Assembly: GCA_016192075.1 (NCBI GenBank)
Contig: JACPUU010000018.1
Location: 217,644 to 281,643 of the forward strand
Source of the DNA: Bacteroidota bacterium
GTDB lineage: Bacteria; Bacteroidota; Bacteroidia; Flavobacteriales_D; Crocinitomicaceae
Direction of reading: 5' to 3'
DNA: 64,000 nt
Part shown: piece by piece, positions 53,510 through 61,888 of the stretch
How positions within the stretch are numbered: position 1 is the first letter of the stretch
How the letters are laid out: each line of letters starts with the position of its first letter
The notes under the pieces: model-generated
What the model was told of the DNA's origin: nothing
Databases searched by the model: none
The model's input: the letters and a program-made list of their open reading frames with translations, nothing else
Translations under genes and position numbers: made by a program

Positions 53510-55047
53510 GCTGATTTGGCCGCTTTTAGTTCAAGTACTTTTTTCAACCCATTTTCCATGCGGGTAAGCACAGTTTCTTTTCCAAGCAATGCGCATACTT
53601 CAAACATAGAGGGCCCCATGCCTTTGCCGGTAACCAGCAGTCGAAAACCGGGGCCTACCTTGCCAAAGCCGTATTTATGAAGCTCAAGGTAAGCGCTGAA
53701 TTTTGCTTCAATCGTTGCTGCGGTAAAATCGGTAATTGATTTTAATTCGTCCATCAGCTCACCCATAATCTGGGTAGTTTCATCGTTCCATTTTTTGTCA
53801 ATAACCGTTTGGTCATAGGCCGTAATGGCTTCAAAGAAAAATACCCCTTCATTGTAAATGTCAGCAACAAACGTAGCCCGTTCTTTCATCAGGGCGCATA
53901 CTCCGGCAACAAAAGCGGGGTCTTTTTTAATGCCTTTGGCATCAAGCGTTTTTTGCAAAATGGCAGCCAGTTCATCATTGCTTTTAGCGCGCAGGTATTG
54001 TTGGTTGAACCAACGGGTTTTTTCAGGGTCAAAACGCGAACCTGATTTTCCAACGCGCTCCAGTGAAAACTCATTCACCAGTTCATCCAGGGTAAATAAT
54101 TCCTGGTGGCTTCCCGGGTTCCAGCCCAGCAGTGCAAGCATATTGATAAAAGCTTCAGGGAAATATCCGTTTTCACGGTATCCGCTGTATTTTTCACCAT
54201 CGGGATTTAACCAGTCAATCGGAAAAACCGGGAATCCAAGCCGGTCACCGTCCCGTTTGCTCAGTTTTCCATTGCCATCCGGCCGCAGAATTAGCGGTAA
54301 ATGTGCAAATGCCGGCCGTTCCCAGCCAAAAGCTTCATACAATAACACGTGCAGCGGTGCTGATGGCAGCCATTCTTCACCGCGGATTACGTGTGTAATT
54401 TCCATCAGGTGATCGTCAACAATATTGGCCAGGTGATAAGTTGGCATGCCTGTCTCTTTGAACAGCACTTTGTCATCCAGGTTATTGGTATTAACGGTAA
54501 TCCAGCCGCGGATAATGTCTTCAAATTTAATATCGCGGTTGCGCGGCATTTTCATGCGCACGGTATACGGTTCACCGGCAGCCAGTCGTTTTTCCACTTC
54601 TTCTTTGGAGAGGGAAAGTGAATTTTTCATGCTTGAGCGGGTAACTGCGTTGTATTGCCAGTTGGGCATTCCCATCTGTTTGGCTTTTTCACGCATTTCT
54701 TCCAGCTCATCACTGGTATCAAAAGCCATATAAGCCGCACCGGTTTCAACCAGTTTTTCAGCGTATGGCCGGTACATTTCTTTTCGCAGGGATTGAATGT
54801 ATGGACCTTTGTCACCACCGTATCCCTCCCCTTCATTGGGTTCAATACCGCACCATTTTAACGATTCCAGAATGTATTCCATGGCACCCGGTACAAAACG
54901 GTTTTCATCGGTGTCTTCTATCCGCAGCAGAAAATCACCACCGTGTTTTTTTGCAAAGAGGTAATTGTAAAGTGCTGTCCGCACACCGCCCATATGCAGC
55001 GGTCCGGTTGGGCTTGGTGCAAATCGCACACGAACTCTTTTTGACAT
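53506..55047 (-). CDS. gltX: Glutamyl-tRNA synthetase
   Basis: 513 aa from the ATG at 55047, which gives the usual start SKRVRVRFAPSPTGPLHMG. The frame runs on upstream to 55140 but the TATCTTTG box at 55068 supports the short form. Class I signatures: HIGH region PSPTGPLHMGG and KMSKS region KLSKRDGDR near residue 254. The catalytic core also has LLRIEDTDENR and GIEPNEGE. The C-terminal helical anticodon-binding domain ends with GFGKVGPGFRLLVTGKGMGP, as expected for bacterial GluRS. Whether it also charges tRNA-Gln (with GatCAB) is not decidable here. Coupled to folB. Confidence 0.95.
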   Translation of the reverse strand: MSKRVRVRFAPSPTGPLHMGGVRTALYNYLFAKKHGGDFLLRIEDTDENRFVPGAMEYILESLKWCGIEPNEGEGYGGDKGPYIQSLRKEMYRPYAEKLVETGAAYMAFDTSDELEEMREKAKQMGMPNWQYNAVTRSSMKNSLSLSKEEVEKRLAAGEPYTVRMKMPRNRDIKFEDIIRGWITVNTNNLDDKVLFKETGMPTYHLANIVDDHLMEITHVIRGEEWLPSAPLHVLLYEAFGWERPAFAHLPLILRPDGNGKLSKRDGDRLGFPVFPIDWLNPDGEKYSGYRENGYFPEAFINMLALLGWNPGSHQELFTLDELVNEFSLERVGKSGSRFDPEKTRWFNQQYLRAKSNDELAAILQKTLDAKGIKKDPAFVAGVCALMKERATFVADIYNEGVFFFEAITAYDQTVIDKKWNDETTQIMGELMDELKSITDFTAATIEAKFSAYLELHKYGFGKVGPGFRLLVTGKGMGPSMFEVCALLGKETVLTRMENGLKKVLELKAAKSA

Positions 55048-55067
55048 AGCTTTCAAATAATGATTTG

Positions 55068-55075
55068 CAAAGATA
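55068..55075 (-). promoter_or_regulatory. -7 promoter box of gltX-folB
   Basis: TATCTTTG on the minus strand, 20 bp before the gltX ATG. Confidence 0.5.
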
Positions 55076-55201
55076 TTCTTTACGGCGGAATACTCCGGCA
55101 TGGTTTTTTTCGTTTGTGCTATAGAAAATGAACCTTTCAAGCACGATTATTGTATGCAACGTGAGAAAGTGTTAACTTTAGATTGATTTTAAGCACACAT
55201 A

Positions 55202-58200
55202 GTGGGAAAGTTTCAGGAAGTTGTTGACCAGGTAGAACTCTTTATCAGAAAGTACTACAAGAATGAGATGATCAAAGGATTCATCTTGTTCCTGGGTGTT
55301 TTATTGGTTACATACCTTACCGTAACGGGCCTTGAATATTTCGGACGCTTTGGATCAGGTACCCGTTTTGTATTGCTGATTTCGTTTGTTTTGATAAACG
55401 GGTATTTGTTTTTGAAATACCTGCTTATTCCGTTGTTAAAACTCAATAAACTGGGCCGTCACATTTCTGTTTGGGAAGCGTCGGATATGATTGGTTCATT
55501 TTTTCCTGAAATTGGTGACAAACTCAAAAACACCCTGCAGCTTGAACGTGATTTAAGTCAGACAAAAATGAGCCTGGAGCTGGTGCGGGCCAGTGTTGAG
55601 CAGCGGTCTATGAAATTATCGGTGGTGCCTTTTGCATCGGCCATTGATTTGGGTAGAAACCGCCGGTATCTCAAATATCTGTTACCGGTTTTGGGTGTTT
55701 TTTTACTGGTTGCCATCATTAACCCGGGCATGTTTCTGGAAGGTACCAACCGTGTCATTAATTTCAACCAGGAATTTGTGGCCCCTGCCCCATTTAAATT
55801 TATATTGGCAAGCCCGTCTGAAACCAAAGAGGGTGAAGATTATAATTTGGAAATTAACCTGGAGGGAAATGAATTGCCCGATGAGGTGAAAATTGTTTCA
55901 AATGCCGGCACCTATAACCTCGAGAAAAATTCTAAAACCCATTACACCTATAAGTTTACGAATCTTTCAAAAGACTTGAATTTTTATTGTGAAGCAAACG
56001 GGTTTAAGTCTGAAGAATTCCGGGTGCAGGTTTTGTTTAAACCGGTGCTGGAAGATATCAGCCTGAATGTAATTTATCCCAAGCATACCGGTCTCAAACC
56101 TTCTCAATTTGCAAATACCGGAGACATAGCAATTCCTGAGGGCAGCACCATTGAGTGGTTGGTTAAGGCAAAAAACCTGTCTGCGCTGGACGTTTCTTTT
56201 AAAGACACAGCTTTTTCTTTAAACACTTCGTTGACAGACAATTACTCGTTTAAACGCCGGTTCTTAAATTCAGAGAGTTATACACTCATTACCAATTCAG
56301 CCGAGGTAAAAAATGCCGATAGTTTGAATTATACCGTGTCTGTAATTAAAGATGAATTTCCGCAAATTTCCATAACAGAAGAAATTGATTCCATGAACAG
56401 CCTGCATCGTTTTATTGAAGGTGAAATTGCAGATGATTATGGTTTCAGGGGTTTGACTGCAACGTTGAAAGTTATTGGTAAAGACACAAGCTATACCGTT
56501 TCAAAGGGCATCAAAATTAATCATTCGGTCATCAATCAGTTGTTTTCGTTTTACGTAGATCTGTCTCAGTTTGATTTAAAACCTGGTGATCGTATTGAGT
56601 ATTCCTTTTCGGTGACAGACAACGATGAAATTAATGGATTTAAAACTGCCACCTCCGGCAAGAAAATTTATCAGATTCCAACACTGGATGAACTGGAAAA
56701 TGATTTGGCCAGCAAGTCAGACAATGTTGAAAATAATTTAGACCAGGCCCTGAAAGATGCTGAAAAACTCAAGCAGGAAATTCATGATCTGAAAAATGAA
56801 ATGATGAATAAACCCAACCTTGATTGGAAAGATCGTCAGAGCATTGAGAACCTGCTAAACATGCAAAAAGAGTTAAATAACCGCATTGAGCAGCTGCAGA
56901 AAGAATATGAGCAAAACAACAATGAGCGTGAGAATTTTCTGGAAGAAGATCCTGAACTGGAAGAAAAACGTGCACAGCTTGAAAAACTGATGGAGGAATT
57001 AATGGATGAGGAATTGCTGGAGATGTTCAAAGAGCTTGAAGAATTAATGAACCAGATGAATAAAGACGAGCTCATTCAAAACCTGGATCAGATGGAGCAG
57101 AAATCAGAAAATTTGAATGAAGAACTTGACCGTACGCTGGAGCTTTTTAAAATGATGGAGATTGATGAAAAGCTGAGTTCGCTTGAAGAGCAATTGAGGG
57201 AGTTGGCGGAGCAGCAGGAGAAGTTAAATGAAATGACAGAAAACAAAGAACTGTCATCTGAAGAGCTGGCTCAAAAGCAAGAGGAGCTGAATAAAAAGTT
57301 TGATGAAATTCAGAAAGACATGGAAGAAATTGAGCAGAAAAATGCTGAGTTACAAAATCCCATGGATATCGAATTTAATGAAGAGATGGAAGAGTCAATT
57401 GACCAGGAGATGAATGAATCAAAAGAAAATCTTCAGAACGGCAGTGAAAAGAAATCGCAGGAGAACCAGTCCAAGGCCTCTGAAATGATGCAGCAAATGG
57501 CTGATGATGTTGCCGCCATGCAAATGCAGAACTCACAACAACAGCAAGGTGAAGACATGGATGCGCTGCGTTATTTGCTTGAAAATATTGTGGCGTTAAG
57601 TCAGCGGCAGGAATCCCTGATGGCTGAGTTTAAAACAACCAGTCCTACTGACCCTAAATACAATGAACTTGCACGTGAGCAGCAGGATATTCAAACTGCT
57701 TCGCAAATAGTGAATGATTCGCTCATTGCGTTAAGCAAAAGGGTGTTTCAATTGTCTTCATTCATTACTGAATCGTTGGCTGATTTGAATTACAACCTGG
57801 ATAATTCGCTCGAGCATGCTGAGGAGCGCAAGACCTCTGAGACAACCCAAAGTCAGCAATACGTTATGACGGGTTATAACGATCTGGCACTTATGCTGGC
57901 CGAGGTGTTGGATCAAATGCAGCAGCAAATGAAAAATCAAATGCAGGGCAATGGTTCATGCAGCAACCCCGGGGGTACGGGTCAGGGTTCGCCGGGTGGT
58001 AAAATGAGTATGGAGCAAATGAAACAGGCTTTGCAGGAACAGATAAACAAGATGAAGGGCGGTCCTAATCCAGGGGGTCAGGAAGATGGTAATAAAGACG
58101 GACAAGGCGGTGGTGATGGCCCAGGGTCTATCCCCGGTCTCTCGAGTAAAGAGATTGTGAAAATGGCTGCGCAGCAAGCTCAGATTCGTGAATCGCTCAA

Positions 58201-58567
58201 ACAAATGCGTGAAGATTTGAATAAAGACGGCAGTGGTTCCGGCAATGGTTTAAATGAATTAATAGAGGACATTGATCAGCTTGAAAAAGATCTGCTCAAT
58301 GGTAATGTCGGGAATGATTTTGTAAAGCGTCAGCAGGATATTTATACGCGCCTGCTTGAGCATGAAAAAGCCATGCGTGAACGTGGTTATAGTGACGAGC
58401 GTGAGTCGAATGAAGGAAAAAATCAGGAGAATAGTAACCTAATTGAATTTACAGAGTATAACAGAAAGAAGAATGCGGAGGCTGAGTTTTTACGCTCACT
58501 TCCAATAGGTCTGAGAGTGTATTATAAAACACTCGTAAATGAATACTTTAATTCTGTAAACAATTAG
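55202..58567 (+). CDS. DUF4175 family membrane protein with long coiled coil
   Basis: 1121 aa starting with GTG at 55202. Three membrane helices (about 24-43, 52-76 and 158-178) precede a large extracytoplasmic region: beta-rich ~190-500 (DUF4175 core, with ADDYGFRGLTATLKV and FYVDLSQFDLKPGDRIEYSFSVTDND), then about 400 residues of highly charged coiled coil (~505-900, E/K/Q/N-rich). A G/N-rich low-complexity section follows (~930-1000), then a C-terminal helical segment (LRSLPIGLRVYYKTLVNEYF). Function is unknown; similar proteins are common in Bacteroidota and neighbour regulatory ATPases. The next gene begins 3 bp later, and ybeY overlaps that, forming a tight three-gene operon. Confidence 0.87.
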   Translation: MGKFQEVVDQVELFIRKYYKNEMIKGFILFLGVLLVTYLTVTGLEYFGRFGSGTRFVLLISFVLINGYLFLKYLLIPLLKLNKLGRHISVWEASDMIGSFFPEIGDKLKNTLQLERDLSQTKMSLELVRASVEQRSMKLSVVPFASAIDLGRNRRYLKYLLPVLGVFLLVAIINPGMFLEGTNRVINFNQEFVAPAPFKFILASPSETKEGEDYNLEINLEGNELPDEVKIVSNAGTYNLEKNSKTHYTYKFTNLSKDLNFYCEANGFKSEEFRVQVLFKPVLEDISLNVIYPKHTGLKPSQFANTGDIAIPEGSTIEWLVKAKNLSALDVSFKDTAFSLNTSLTDNYSFKRRFLNSESYTLITNSAEVKNADSLNYTVSVIKDEFPQISITEEIDSMNSLHRFIEGEIADDYGFRGLTATLKVIGKDTSYTVSKGIKINHSVINQLFSFYVDLSQFDLKPGDRIEYSFSVTDNDEINGFKTATSGKKIYQIPTLDELENDLASKSDNVENNLDQALKDAEKLKQEIHDLKNEMMNKPNLDWKDRQSIENLLNMQKELNNRIEQLQKEYEQNNNERENFLEEDPELEEKRAQLEKLMEELMDEELLEMFKELEELMNQMNKDELIQNLDQMEQKSENLNEELDRTLELFKMMEIDEKLSSLEEQLRELAEQQEKLNEMTENKELSSEELAQKQEELNKKFDEIQKDMEEIEQKNAELQNPMDIEFNEEMEESIDQEMNESKENLQNGSEKKSQENQSKASEMMQQMADDVAAMQMQNSQQQQGEDMDALRYLLENIVALSQRQESLMAEFKTTSPTDPKYNELAREQQDIQTASQIVNDSLIALSKRVFQLSSFITESLADLNYNLDNSLEHAEERKTSETTQSQQYVMTGYNDLALMLAEVLDQMQQQMKNQMQGNGSCSNPGGTGQGSPGGKMSMEQMKQALQEQINKMKGGPNPGGQEDGNKDGQGGGDGPGSIPGLSSKEIVKMAAQQAQIRESLKQMREDLNKDGSGSGNGLNELIEDIDQLEKDLLNGNVGNDFVKRQQDIYTRLLEHEKAMRERGYSDERESNEGKNQENSNLIEFTEYNRKKNAEAEFLRSLPIGLRVYYKTLVNEYFNSVNN

Positions 58568-58570
58568 TGA

Positions 58571-58972
58571 ATGTTGAATATTGAGATTGCTTCAAAATTA
58601 GATCGAATTCCTGAGGTTGAGTCGCTGATTGATAAAGTGTCTGAAGAGTTGGGATTGAATGAAGATCACTATGGTAATATTCTCATTGCCGTAACAGAGG
58701 CTGTCAACAACGCCATTATCCATGGCAATAAATATTCTGACTCAAAAAAGGTTCGTGTGGAGGTAAAAAAAGAACCCGCTGGGGTTGTTTTTACCATCAG
58801 CGATGAAGGGCAAGGGTTTGATTTCATGAATTTGCCTGACCCTACTGCACCGGAGAATTTGGAAAAACCAGACGGGCGCGGTATCTTTCTAATGAAAAAT
58901 TTGTCGGACGGGGTAATCTTTGAATCGAACGGTTCAAAAGTTAGTATTACCTTTGCTACCGCAAATGGTTAA
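58571..58972 (+). CDS. RsbW-like serine kinase / anti-sigma ATPase
   Basis: 133 aa consisting of a single GHKL ATPase domain: N-box TEAVNNAIIHGN near residue 42, G1 box DEGQGFDF near residue 76 and G2 box GRGIFLMKNL near residue 101. In partner-switching systems such proteins bind a sigma factor or phosphorylate a STAS antagonist. The SpoIIE phosphatase at 16765 is a plausible counterpart, but no STAS or matching sigma gene lies nearby. It sits 3 bp after the DUF4175 gene and its end overlaps ybeY by 8 bp, a tight operon. Confidence 0.9.
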   Translation: MLNIEIASKLDRIPEVESLIDKVSEELGLNEDHYGNILIAVTEAVNNAIIHGNKYSDSKKVRVEVKKEPAGVVFTISDEGQGFDFMNLPDPTAPENLEKPDGRGIFLMKNLSDGVIFESNGSKVSITFATANG

Positions 58973-59384
58973 CGTTTCTTACGATTTTCTGAATGTAAAA
59001 GTGGACGGTTTTGATCCGAAGAATTATACTTCGTGGATCAAAAAAGTGCTTTTAAGGCATGGAATCTCCAGTGCTCGTTTGGGCTATGTTTTTGTCTCAG
59101 ACGAGTATTTGTTAAAGATGAACCAGGACCATTTGAACCATGATTTTTACACGGATATCATTACGTTTAATTATAACGAAGAAAATAGTTTGTCGGGCGA
59201 AATGTATATCAGCGTAGATCGTGTCAGGGACAATGCGGATGAGTTTTCGGGGGGTGATTTTGAGCGTGAATTGTCTCGCGTTATTATTCATGGTGTTCTT
59301 CATTTAGTGGGATTCGATGATCAGACCGATGAAGATGAACTGAAAATTCGGGAAGAAGAAGAGGTTTGTTTAAGCCTGAAATAG
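58965..59384 (+). CDS. ybeY: Endoribonuclease YbeY (16S rRNA maturation)
   Basis: 139 aa from the ATG at 58965, overlapping the ATPase gene by 8 bp. YbeY is a zinc endoribonuclease for 16S rRNA 3'-end maturation and ribosome quality control. The motif is HGVLHLVGFDD (His109, His113), where the usual third ligand His is Asp119; I recall other Bacteroidota YbeY proteins also lacking that His. LNHDFYTDIITFNY and GEMYISVDRV are typical upstream segments. The stop codon is directly followed by a perfect parS sequence at 59385. Confidence 0.93.
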   Translation: MVNVSYDFLNVKVDGFDPKNYTSWIKKVLLRHGISSARLGYVFVSDEYLLKMNQDHLNHDFYTDIITFNYNEENSLSGEMYISVDRVRDNADEFSGGDFERELSRVIIHGVLHLVGFDDQTDEDELKIREEEEVCLSLK

Positions 59385-59400
59385 TGTTTCACGTGAAACA
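59385..59400 (+). promoter_or_regulatory. parS site 1 (ParB-binding centromere-like site)
   Basis: TGTTTCACGTGAAACA, a perfect 16-bp palindrome identical to the widespread bacterial parS consensus. It begins at the base after the ybeY stop codon. Confidence 0.9.
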
Positions 59401-59540
59401 AAAGTAAAGAGCCGGACTGTTGATCGAGCGTAGCCGAGATCAACAATTGGGCGCATACTCAAATAAGTTGGAGAGACATCCGGTCCCTGGTCAAAGTCGG
59501 GCGCAACGAATCACCCCGACTTTTATTGGGTCAGTCAAAA

Positions 59541-59556
59541 TGTTCCACGTGAAACA
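59541..59556 (+). promoter_or_regulatory. parS site 2
   Basis: TGTTCCACGTGAAACA, the variant of parS with C at position 5 that is also seen in the Bacillus subtilis set. It lies exactly 156 bp after site 1, at the start of repeat unit 2. Confidence 0.88.
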
Positions 59557-59986
59557 AAAGTAAAAAACTGAGTCGTTGATCGAGCGAAGCCGAGATCAAT
59601 GGCTCAGTTGGATGCTCAAACGAGTTGAGAAATATTCGATCCCTGATCGAGGTCGGACGCAATGAATCACTGTCCGGCGCCTATTGGGTGGAACAAAAGA
59701 GAAGGTTTGTGCGGTTGATCTCGGCTACGCTCGATCAACAGGGGGCGGTGGGTTGGATACTCAAAAAGTTGAAAGTGGTCCCTGATCGGGGTTGGACGAA
59801 CAAACTACTGTCAGGTGTCTATAGGGCGGAACAAAAGAGAAGGCTTAGTTGATCGAGCGAAGCCGAGATCAACGGCGGGCTGTATGCTCAAACGAACTGA
59901 AAAATTATTGAATCCTTGATCGAGCGAAGCCGAGATCAACGATCCCATCTTTTGTAGTTGCGGGAGCTAGAAAAAATTAGGTGAAA

Positions 59987-60002
59987 CGTTTCACGTGAAA
60001 CA
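59987..60002 (+). promoter_or_regulatory. parS site 3, directly upstream of mnmG
   Basis: CGTTTCACGTGAAACA, one mismatch to consensus (first base). It ends 9 bp before the mnmG ATG at 60012, so ParB binding could affect mnmG transcription. It also contains GTGAAACG at 59981, giving an extra overlapping half-site. Confidence 0.8.
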
Positions 60003-60011
60003 ATTTCAAAA

Positions 60012-61886
60012 ATGTTACCAGAGTACGATATTATAGTTGTTGGGGGTGGTCACGCAGGCTGTGAGGCAGCTTATAGCGCAGCTAAAATGGGGTCTAAAGT
60101 GCTTTTGGTTACCATGAATATGGCAACCATTGCCCAGATGTCCTGCAATCCCGCAATGGGCGGTGTTGCCAAAGGGCAAATTGTTCGGGAAATTGATGCC
60201 TTAGGTGGTGGGTCCGGAATTGTCTCAGACAAGTCGGCTATTCAATTCAAAATGCTCAATCTTTCAAAAGGACCCGCTATGTGGTCGCCGCGGACTCAAA
60301 ACGACCGAATGCGTTTTGCTGAAGAATGGCGTTTGCTTTTAGAAAGAACTGAAAATGTTCATTTTTGGCAAGATATGGCCAACGGTCTCATTGTCGAAAA
60401 CAATCGACTGAAAGGGGTCACCACGGTCATGGGTCAAAAAATTTATTGCAAGGCCGTTGTTTTGACAAATGGTACTTTTTTGAACGGACTCATTCACCTG
60501 GGTGAAAAAAATTTCCGGGGCGGACGAACAGGTGAAAGCGCCAGTTATGGAATTACAGAGCAACTCATTGAATTGGGTTTTGAGGCAGGCCGAATGAAAA
60601 CAGGAACACCTCCACGGGTTGATGGCCGCTCGTTGGATTATTCTAAAATGGAAGAACAACCGGGTGATACCAATCCCTCTAAGTTTTCACACGACCCCAC
60701 TATCCTACCCCTTGCTAAACAAAGAAGTTGTTATATTACCTATACTAATTTAAAAACCCATGAGGTTTTACGGTCGGGGTTTGACCGCTCACCCATGTTT
60801 AATGGTTCTATTAAAAGTACAGGGCCGCGCTATTGTCCGTCTATTGAAGATAAAATAAACCGGTTTGCTGAACGAACCCGTCACCAGATTTTTGTTGAGC
60901 CTGAAGGCTGGGAAACCGTTGAGGTTTATGTAAACGGCTTTAGCACCTCGTTGCCTGAAGAGGTTCAAATGGAAGCCTTGAAAACCATTCCCGGTTTTGA
61001 GAATGTCAAAATGTTCCGCCCCGGTTATGCCATTGAATACGACTACTTCCCCCCTACCCAACTAAAACACACATTAGAAACCAAGCTTGTTGAAAATCTG
61101 TATTTCGCCGGTCAGATAAACGGCACTACCGGTTATGAAGAGGCCGCTTCTCAAGGATTAATGGCCGGTATTAATGCCCACAATAAGCTGGCGGGTAAGG
61201 GTGAGTTTATTCTATCCCGCTCACAGGCTTATATTGGGGTTTTGATTGACGATTTGATTACCAAGGGCACCAAAGAACCGTATCGCATGTTTACCTCGCG
61301 GGCTGAGTTTCGTATTCTGCTGCGGCAAGACAATGCTGATTTACGCTTGACAGCCCTGGGCCATGAAATTGGTCTCGCTTCCAGGGAAGCGCTTGATCGG
61401 GTATCTAAAAAAATTGAACTGACAGCAAAAATTGTTAAAGTACTGAAAGAAGTTAGCGTATTACCTGAAGAGATTAACCCAATGCTTGAACAAAAAGAAT
61501 CGGCATTGATTACCCAATCGGTTAAAGTCAATACAATTTTAATCAGGCCTCATATAGGCCTGGCAGATTTAAGGCTAAATTGTAAGACGCTGAATGATAC
61601 CTTAAGTCAGGTTGATGAAGGGAATATGGGAGCGCTTGAACAGGCTGAAATTCAACTAAAATATGCAGGTTACATTGAGCGTGAGCGTGAAATGGCTGAT
61701 AAAATGAACCGGCTTGAAGATTTGCGCATTCCAGATACGCTTGATTTTAAAGCAATGCCGTCGCTTTCATCAGAGGCTGTAGATAAACTAACTAAAATCA
61801 GGCCGGCCACCATTGGTCAGGCCAGCCGAATCAGCGGAATATCTCCTTCTGATATTTCGGTTATATTAATTCATTTAGGCAGATAA
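60012..61886 (+). CDS. mnmG: tRNA uridine-5-carboxymethylaminomethyl modification enzyme MnmG (GidA)
   Basis: 624 aa. With MnmE it installs the cmnm5 group on wobble uridine-34 of several tRNAs. FAD-binding Rossmann motif [11 protein letters not shown] (residues 8-18), then the family block [24 protein letters not shown] (about 43-66), [23 protein letters not shown], and [14 protein letters not shown]. In the second half are [19 protein letters not shown] and [20 protein letters not shown]. The C-terminal helical MnmE-binding domain ends with [20 protein letters not shown]. gidA lies near the replication origin in many bacteria, in line with the adjacent parS sites. A methyltransferase gene follows after 2 bp. 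Confidence 0.96.
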   Translation: MLPEYDIIVVGGGHAGCEAAYSAAKMGSKVLLVTMNMATIAQMSCNPAMGGVAKGQIVREIDALGGGSGIVSDKSAIQFKMLNLSKGPAMWSPRTQNDRMRFAEEWRLLLERTENVHFWQDMANGLIVENNRLKGVTTVMGQKIYCKAVVLTNGTFLNGLIHLGEKNFRGGRTGESASYGITEQLIELGFEAGRMKTGTPPRVDGRSLDYSKMEEQPGDTNPSKFSHDPTILPLAKQRSCYITYTNLKTHEVLRSGFDRSPMFNGSIKSTGPRYCPSIEDKINRFAERTRHQIFVEPEGWETVEVYVNGFSTSLPEEVQMEALKTIPGFENVKMFRPGYAIEYDYFPPTQLKHTLETKLVENLYFAGQINGTTGYEEAASQGLMAGINAHNKLAGKGEFILSRSQAYIGVLIDDLITKGTKEPYRMFTSRAEFRILLRQDNADLRLTALGHEIGLASREALDRVSKKIELTAKIVKVLKEVSVLPEEINPMLEQKESALITQSVKVNTILIRPHIGLADLRLNCKTLNDTLSQVDEGNMGALEQAEIQLKYAGYIEREREMADKMNRLEDLRIPDTLDFKAMPSLSSEAVDKLTKIRPATIGQASRISGISPSDISVILIHLGR

Positions 61887-61888
61887 GC

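Larger units (their letters stand above)
59385..59943. repeat. Degenerate ~150-bp tandem repeat array carrying parS and 26-bp hairpins
   Basis: Four units begin at about 59385, 59541, 59690 and 59828. Each starts with (remnants of) parS followed by ACAAAAG, then a hairpin with arms GTTGATC/GATCAAC and core TCGGCTnCGCTC (59419-59444, 59575-59600, 59714-59739, 59848-59873), then CTCAAA, CCTGATCG and CGGACGC-like blocks, ending in TATTGGG. In units 3 and 4, TATTGGG is joined directly to GGAACAAAAG, so parS has been lost. A fifth hairpin is at 59916-59939. The only open frame here is an artefact of the repeats. Confidence 0.85.

Noticed and set aside
53809..55049. Several plus-strand open frames opposite gltX
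   Set aside because: They are shadows of a well-supported gltX gene and overlap each other.
59625..59852. 75-aa open frame in the parS repeat array
   Set aside because: It is internal to degenerate tandem repeats, has no promoter box, and translates hairpin sequence.
59385..60011. Replication origin itself
   Set aside because: parS and mnmG suggest proximity, but no cluster of DnaA boxes (TTATCCACA-like) or AT-rich unwinding element was seen here.
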